DNA of 64,000 bases from Lineus longissimus. Lineage: Eukaryota; Nemertea; Pilidiophora; Heteronemertea; Lineidae. Below the pieces are notes generated by a model, which saw nothing but the letters and a program-made list of their open reading frames with translations, did no database searches and was not told the origin of the DNA. The stretch spans positions 17,437,501 to 17,501,500 of the forward strand of contig NC_088308.1 in assembly GCF_910592395.1 (NCBI RefSeq), given 5' to 3'. The position numbers were made by a program, and so were the translations under genes. The first letter of the stretch is position 1; each line of letters starts with the position of its first letter. Below, one piece after another: positions 58,254 through 64,000 of this stretch.

Positions 58254-61045
58254 GCATGTAAAATTGGCCTTTTGTACAGGAGCCTCTCAACAGGTTTAAT
58301 TGCTTCGACACAGTTTCTCTGGTAGTGGGAATCTCAATCGAAAGGTACTCCTCCCCCGAGAGGAAGAATGGAAATTGCACTAACATTATATTCATATATG
58401 TTGTCTGTTTAAGAATATCTAACCGGTTCCCAAATAACTGTACAGGCACTGAATACATTGTAATTTCCTTTTCACTGGTTACCATGCACTGTCATCCTAA
58501 ATAATGCATATGTTCTATAATTCGAAAATTCCCAACAGGGAAATCACTGACTGGACCGACAGATCACGCTTCGTCCTATCAAAGGTATTTTTTTGGGGGA
58601 AAAGCGTGTTTAGACAAACTGAAAACATTCAATGGAACATATGTGCACGAAACCAAAGATGAAAACATCCATCTTTGGTAAAATCATCACAAGAAGATCA
58701 AATGCTTCGACGAAAGTCTTCTCAACTTTGTAATCTAGGATGACCTGAAACCAGACAAGATACTGTAAAACCTTCTGAAAGTTTTTTTAACATTTAATAC
58801 ACGTATTGCAAGACCATCTTCTGAATGTTTGTTGATATTATGCAGGGGGTCTTTATTATTTTACATAGCACTTACCAAATGACAACACAAAAGTATGTTT
58901 TTTATGGACTTACTCATGGCTCCAACTACATTTTTACAGACCACAGCTCATGACATGAATTATTCCATGCACACTTTTTCTTCATCACAGGCTGTTTCGA
59001 TGTCAATGTAACAATTATAATGCAAAATTGAGGTGTTTAAATACATTACAAAACTAGACATTGCAGTTACATGCACAGGAAAAAAACCGGCAGGCCAAAT
59101 ATCATTTGATTATTTTGAGCGTTTCAGTGAAATTGAGATCAAAAGGAACTACACTCTGACTGACCTGAAGTTGATCCAAAATACATGGGAGTGAATAATT
59201 AAACAGTGAAGTCAGAAGTATGGCATTGTAGATAGTAAATTTAAAGGAAGGTTGTATTCTAATCAGCATGCAACATGCAACTGCAAGCAAAAGTCACAAG
59301 TCAAGTGAGCCAATCTGTGTTGCTTTAACTTTCTTGATGAACTTGAGGTCAGCAAGAGGATAAAGGAGCAAGAAATCGTTCAAACAAATATTTTAGGTTA
59401 AAACTAGACTGTCAAATCAGTTGAAGCAAACTTACACTGAAGGAAAGACAAAGGCTTTTTGGAGAGGTCCTAAACATGATATTTTAAACTTATAACATTG
59501 ATTCAGATATTGAAAGATCTGAACTAACTAGGACTGTATCTCGGTAAGAAGGCCTGACACACAAAATAGCTGCACTTCCACCTATTCAAGAACTGTGTGG
59601 CTATTTGAGACCTCATCAAAATGACCCAGTGGATCAGTAATAGACACAACGACAGGTGTTGCTGAAGATAAAATGATCTCCTGTGGAGGAGGTCCTAAAA
59701 TGTTTCATTACCACTGTTAAATCCACTGCACCACCTGTTGTTGGGTTGTTAAAAAAGATAGGCTGTAGACAAGGCAATCTACAGGGAGAGTCACAAAAAC
59801 CCGCCGGAATTGAACAGATGGAAACACATTTAATACATGTATGTCATATTCAAGTTACAAACAGATCAGAACAATTATTTACAATCCCTTTTACTCATCA
59901 AATTCATTATAAACCTGCAACTGCTTAAGTTTTTTTTACAAAATTTGTTGGTATATGTTTAAAGAATGGTAGCACTTCTTGACAACAAGGGAACTTTCAG
60001 GGTAACACCGAGACCTTTTTGAGAGAGACGGCATAACTAGTTTCCAGCAACCTGCTTACAGTCCTGTATTGAGCAATTAACCGTTATTGTGGTCTCTCTA
60101 AAAGTACCCTTTGTCCAAAGATAAAAAGTGCCAAACACTCTTTAAACGTATAATACACATGAATATAGTAAAAGTGATACATTTAGTGATACAATATAAG
60201 AAAAGCACGTTATGTATAGTTTTAACTAGGTGAAAGACGGACAGATATTAGGAATTTAAGCAACACTGTGAAGAAACATACATACAAAGTAGAAGATAGA
60301 AGATACATTATAACAAATAATTGAAATCTATCAGCTAGCCATTATTGCAAACATCCAGATATCTGACATGTAAGCAACCCTACTTCATATACACTCCTAA
60401 CAAAACCAAATTTCTGAGATTTTATGCAGAGAAGATTTTTTTAGGCAATCACAAGTGCTTAATATTTTGATTTGGAACATGGAATAATGGAGTAAGCTCA
60501 TGCTATGCTTTATCATTTCCAGAGTCCTATCACAGTCAATGTGGGTCTTTTCTTCAAGAGATATCTTATCCAAAACGGTTCATGATAATAATGATTGTTT
60601 TTACATAGTGCTTCCCACTGACATAGGGTCAGTTCCAAAGCGCTTCACAACAACTCTGAACTGTCACTATGATCTAGGTCTTCACAGAGGTATCATATGG
60701 CTGCCATCATTTAAGCGCTATAAAGCTGAGGTCAACCTTTGAAGGACAAAGCAGCGGCCAGACCAGGCTTTGTGAGATGAATCTTTCAGAGTCTACTGTT
60801 TGGTCGGTGCCTAGGGTTCATACTCAAGGACATTCTCAGTGCATGCCCCTTGAATGTGGAACTCACTGGGCCATGACCTGAGGAAAGAAACTGACTCCAT
60901 CACCTTCCAAAAAGACTTGATTTTTCATTCATTCAAGAGGGCAACCTGAGTTTCTTCACAGTGATACTACAATGTAATACATTCAACTGTAAATCACTCC
61001 ACTATGCATGGTATTACTAGTCAATTCTTGTCTCTCCTTGTAATC

Positions 61046-61263
61046 TTAAAGGGACTTTATAGGCAGCAACTATAAGTAGGCAGTATACAGTTACACAAAG
61101 TCGCAAATAGGGGTCTCTCGCATCTCACAGTACAACTACGTTGAAACTATGCACGCTTGTACAAGAAATATATTTGTGCTGAATTCAACTAGACCCAGGG
61201 CCCTTGTCACATTATGATGGCCAATTTAACTCCCCTGCTCCTGCCTACATAGTCCTCCTTTAA
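61046..61263. mobile_element. TTAA-flanked MITE, family A, copy 3 (reverse orientation)
   Basis: Reverse complement of the copies at 2765 and 50379, with AAAGGGACTTTATAGGCAGC at the left end and TTAA on both sides. It is more diverged than the other two. Confidence 0.7.
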
Positions 61264-61320
61264 CACCTGGCTCACAATCAAACCCTGTAAAACTGCCAAC
61301 CCTCAAATTTTCACGGGCGT

Positions 61321-61326
61321 TTTATT
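61321..61326 (-). terminator. Candidate polyadenylation signal of MCU
   Basis: AATAAA on the minus strand, about 290 bases after the MCU stop codon. It is the first signal downstream. Confidence 0.4.
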
Positions 61327-61618
61327 TTTGCCAATTTCACGAATATCATTAAATTGCAATATCAAAGATACCACAAAGATTTTTGGGATAAACCGGAGTA
61401 CATTTCATGCTCTTCTTTGTAGTCTGCCAAAATAAACATCATGAAAATACTATTTTTTCTCGCGAATCATAGAGATAAATAGCCGCCAAAATTTTCAGGT
61501 TGAGACAATAACTAATTTTTGCCAGATCAGAAAACTATCGAGGAGAATTGACTCTGCAACATAAAGTGTAAGTGATTCTACATTGATCCAACTAAATATA
61601 AATAACAATCTACTCTCC

Positions 61619-64000
61619 TTAAGATGCTCTGCTCTCGTTATAGTCGGGTTCATTGGCCTTTGGGCTCTGGATCTGCTGAATAGGGAGGTGGAGCTGCAGT
61701 GGATCACGCAGTCTCAGCAGGTCAAGTTCAACACTGTTGATCTCCTCTCTGAGCCTGTTGTACTGCGATACATCTAGCTTCGCCTTCTTAGCCTTATTGT
61801 GGAATGCAATCAAGAACTCGCGGTCCTTCACATCTGGGAAGATGTATTCCTGAAAGAAGGACAACATAGATATAGTTTCATTGAATTCTTGACTTACTGT
61901 AGACCTTTACATATGTGCATCCTGACAATATCGGGCCATTTCACCCGATACATACTTACTCCCAACATGCGTAAGGAGAAGTCGTGTTGTAGGCCCTGTT
62001 TGCAAGAGGATGACATATGTGTTGATATCTGGCTTGTGTTTCACTTCCCAGTGTACATTCAAGGCGTGGATACAGAACCTACTACCTGTGTTTCACTTTC
62101 AGTTGTAAATTCGATGCAAGGATACAAAACCTACTTTCCATGTTTTACTTTCAGATGTCAATTCAATGCATGGATACAAAACCTATTGCCTGAGTTTCAC
62201 TTTTAAGCATACTTTCTGCCAAAGTGAGGATGCAGAAATTGATGACTTGTGTGTTTCACTTTCAGGTGTACATTCATGGCGTGGATACAGATCTTATGGA
62301 AACTTAACCCGCCTAATTGTAACTCGTCTCTCTTCCTTCTTGTGGTCACTAGACAGTCACTCACACGGTGACAATAAAGTCGGTCGTGCAGACAGCAAAA
62401 TTGAAATCCAAGTACAGTAGAACCTCTCTATTAAGGACACCCTTGGGATTGACAAGTGCTGTCCTTAATAGAGAGGTGTCCTGATAAGAGAGGTCAAATT
62501 GAATGGAAACAACCAAATTGGGACCAAAACTAGTGTCCTTAATAGAGAGGTTGTCCTTAAAAGAGACGTGTCTGCTAAGAAAGAGGTGTACCCTAAGAGA
62601 GGTTCTACTGTAAAAGGTTTCAGTTTCGAATTACTTACCCTCTTTGTAAGTACAAAATAAGCGTACATGGCAATGGAGGTGCCATACGTGATGAAGTAGG
62701 TCACCGGTTCCATGATATCCCACGAGTACTCCCACCAAGTGAGACGAGCAAGGAAACCAAACTGGACGCCCATCAGAGCCAAGCCAACCCAGGCACCAGT
62801 GTTGGTTTTCTTTGAAGCTTTCATTGTGAGCTCATTCTTTATCTGCAGAGGAAAAAAGTAGGGAGATGAGTTGAGACGTGCTTCTGTCCTGTCCACAGTA
62901 TGGTGCTGCCACCAACAGTGAGCTATTGAAACTACTCGAACTGGCCAGAACTTTTTATACTTCTACACACACACATACATCATTGAGTTCTGATGCATTT
63001 TAGATGTATTTTCAGCAGGGCACCATTCAGTGCATAATAAAAACAGCCTTCTGTTCTCTATGCTTATATAAGTATATCTCTGATTTGGCTCTCACCCAAG
63101 CAAAACATAAAGTGTATATATAAGGTCTGACAAAGTGAATAGATTATCCACTAGCAACCTACATCTTCTAATGGCTGTATCTCACTCTTGAGGTTTTCTA
63201 ACCGGCTCTTGATCTCCTTCTCCCTCTGCAGTTGGTGCGTCTCGACATTCAGGGTGGAATAAAGCTGACCTATCAAAGTCTTCACGTCTGATAACTCATG
63301 GAGCTTCTCGTGGCTGTAGTCTTCTGCTGCAAAAAGGCAATTACGCGTTGTGATATGAAACATAAAGAGATGAAAATCTGCACTGCAGAACCTCTTTATT
63401 AAGGACACCCCTGGGACTGAAAAATGTTGTCCTTAAGTGTCCTGATTACAGCGATTACATATCAAAAAGACTCACTTGGGACCATAATCAATGTCCTTAA
63501 TAGGCAGGGTGCCTCTTTATAGAGGTGTTTGTTAAGGGAGGTTTTAAAATAGTAGTGGTGGCAGTTCTACTCACTGCCTTGTGCATTTCAAATTTTTCAA
63601 ATGGCTCCATTACCTTGAAGTTAACGGCAGCAGAAGCCAGAAATTAAACAGAAATAGATCGACGCTGCCTCATAACACAAAGTGTCTTAATTAGAGCTTA
63701 ATTCAATCACGTGTGTAAATCCATCTCTCGAGACGACTAACGATCAATAAGTCATCTCGGAGATAATCACATTTAAAAGATCGGATGAAAAAGATGGCGG
63801 TTGGGATTAATAGCAAGGATGGCGAATGTGTTTTGATAAAGACTGCTGGTTACAACGATCACAGATTCTTGTTGCAGTTACCAGCAATTACCACTGCAAA
63901 CGGCAGGTTCTTAAGAATCACATTTTAAGAATCTTAAAGAATCTTAAGAGTTCTTAAGAATCACGATTTAATATAAAGTGCAACTTACCTAAAGCTGGGG
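61619..64000 (-). CDS. MCU: Mitochondrial calcium uniporter pore subunit, C-terminal exons (partial)
   Basis: Exons 64000-63989 (3' end only), 63326-63163, 62842-62639 and 61849-61619. MCU is the pore of the inner-membrane calcium channel. In order: a coiled coil ([20 protein letters not shown] to SEIQPLED), the first membrane helix ([20 protein letters not shown]), [20 protein letters not shown] with the WDIMEP selectivity-filter signature, the second helix, then a C-terminal coiled coil ([20 protein letters not shown]) and [11 protein letters not shown]. All phases close. The filter Asp and Glu are present. [10 protein letters not shown] and RDPLQ favour MCU over the dominant-negative paralogue MCUB. 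The N-terminal domain and targeting peptide lie past the right edge. The C terminus after HLPIQQI carries about 15 extra residues. Confidence 0.93.
62037..62290. repeat. 52 bp tandem repeat in the last MCU intron
   Basis: TGTTTCACTTTCAG-like starts occur at 62037, 62089, 62141 and 62193, and again near 62251, each followed by GTAnATTCnatGCnnGGATAC. The copies are moderately diverged. Confidence 0.8.
62415..62610 (+). mobile_element. Pogo-like MITE, most intact copy
   Basis: CAGTAGAACCTCTCTATTAA at the left and AAGAGAGGTTCTACTG at the right are terminal inverted repeats, flanked by TA on both sides (62413 and 62611). The inside repeats the words TCCTTAATAGAGAGGT. It is ~196 bp with no coding region. 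The end sequence resembles pogo/Tigger-type elements of the Tc1-mariner group. Confidence 0.75.
63327..63988 (-). other. MCU intron at right edge
   Basis: It holds the MITE copy at 63384-63548 and a short run of TTAAGAATC-type repeats at 63909-63962. Nothing else recognisable. Confidence 0.6.
63384..63548 (+). mobile_element. Pogo-like MITE copy in MCU intron
   Basis: CTGCAGAACCTCTTTATTAA at the left, then GACACCCCTGGGACTGA and TGTCCTTAATAGGCAGGGTG, ending near GGGAGGTTTTAAAATAG. It has lost about 30 bases relative to the intact copy. Confidence 0.65.

Larger units (their letters stand above)
49872..61618. other. Gene-poor interval between ENKD1 and MCU
   Basis: Contents in order: ENKD1 3' UTR and unremarkable sequence (to about 51600), with a family A MITE at 50379-50600; the hairpin satellite 51620-56850; AT-rich unique sequence to 57650; a hAT-like element 57659-58253; about 2.8 kb with no clear feature; a family A MITE at 61046-61263; and a possible MCU polyadenylation signal at 61321. 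The open frames inside the satellite are repeat artefacts. Confidence 0.6.

Noticed and set aside
58189-58485. 98-codon minus-strand ORF as an MCU-downstream gene
   Set aside because: No recognisable domain, partly inside the hAT-like element, and no splice or promoter evidence.

Overview
This is eukaryotic DNA from an animal. The genes are split by GT-AG introns, the spacing is tens of kilobases, the DNA is AT-rich, and the introns are full of short transposon relics, fold-back elements and tandem repeats. The gene set (EFA6 with an N-terminal PDZ domain, selenoprotein U with a TGA selenocysteine codon, C2orf81, ENKD1, MCU) and the repeat types suggest an aquatic invertebrate, such as an echinoderm, hemichordate, mollusc or brachiopod. 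I cannot fix the phylum from this window alone.

Five genes were reconstructed exon by exon, using splice sites, reading-frame continuity and recognised protein motifs. (1) 725-36034, minus strand: EFA6/PSD-type Arf6 exchange factor. It runs off the left edge; seven coding exons give a PDZ domain, a ~600-residue disordered region and most of a Sec7 domain, with a 25 kb intron. (2) 36825-38512, plus strand: selenoprotein U (PRXL2A family), five exons, with an in-frame TGA in a UxxC motif and a well-formed SECIS hairpin in the 3' UTR. (3) 40868-45150, minus strand: complete ten-exon C2orf81 homologue. (4) 46350-49871, plus strand: complete six-exon ENKD1 (enkurin domain). (5) 61619-64000, minus strand: the C-terminal exons of the mitochondrial calcium uniporter MCU, continuing past the right edge.

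Gene orientation alternates. EFA6 and SelU diverge from a ~0.8 kb shared interval. SelU and C2orf81 converge. C2orf81 and ENKD1 diverge from a 1.2 kb interval that holds an RFX X-box-like site. ENKD1 and MCU converge across a ~12 kb gene-poor tract. Two exact matches to GTTNCCATGGNAAC lie in EFA6 introns. ENKD1 (centrosome/microtubule), EFA6 (Arf6, reported in ciliogenesis) and the X-boxes suggest a cilium-related theme, which is inference.

Non-genic content: the EFA6 introns (5.3-30.5 kb and 30.6-35.1 kb) hold tandem repeats of 76, 98, 31 and ~301 bp, TTAA-flanked MITEs, a 231 bp fold-back element and SINE-like tRNA heads. The ENKD1-MCU interval is dominated by a 5.2 kb degenerate satellite (51.6-56.85 kb). 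Its units carry a hairpin dyad, one ~1 kb segment is inverted, and ~188 bp higher-order units lie at the right end. A pogo-like MITE family (CAGTAGAACCTCTCT ends) occurs at least five times, once immediately beside a splice donor of ENKD1.
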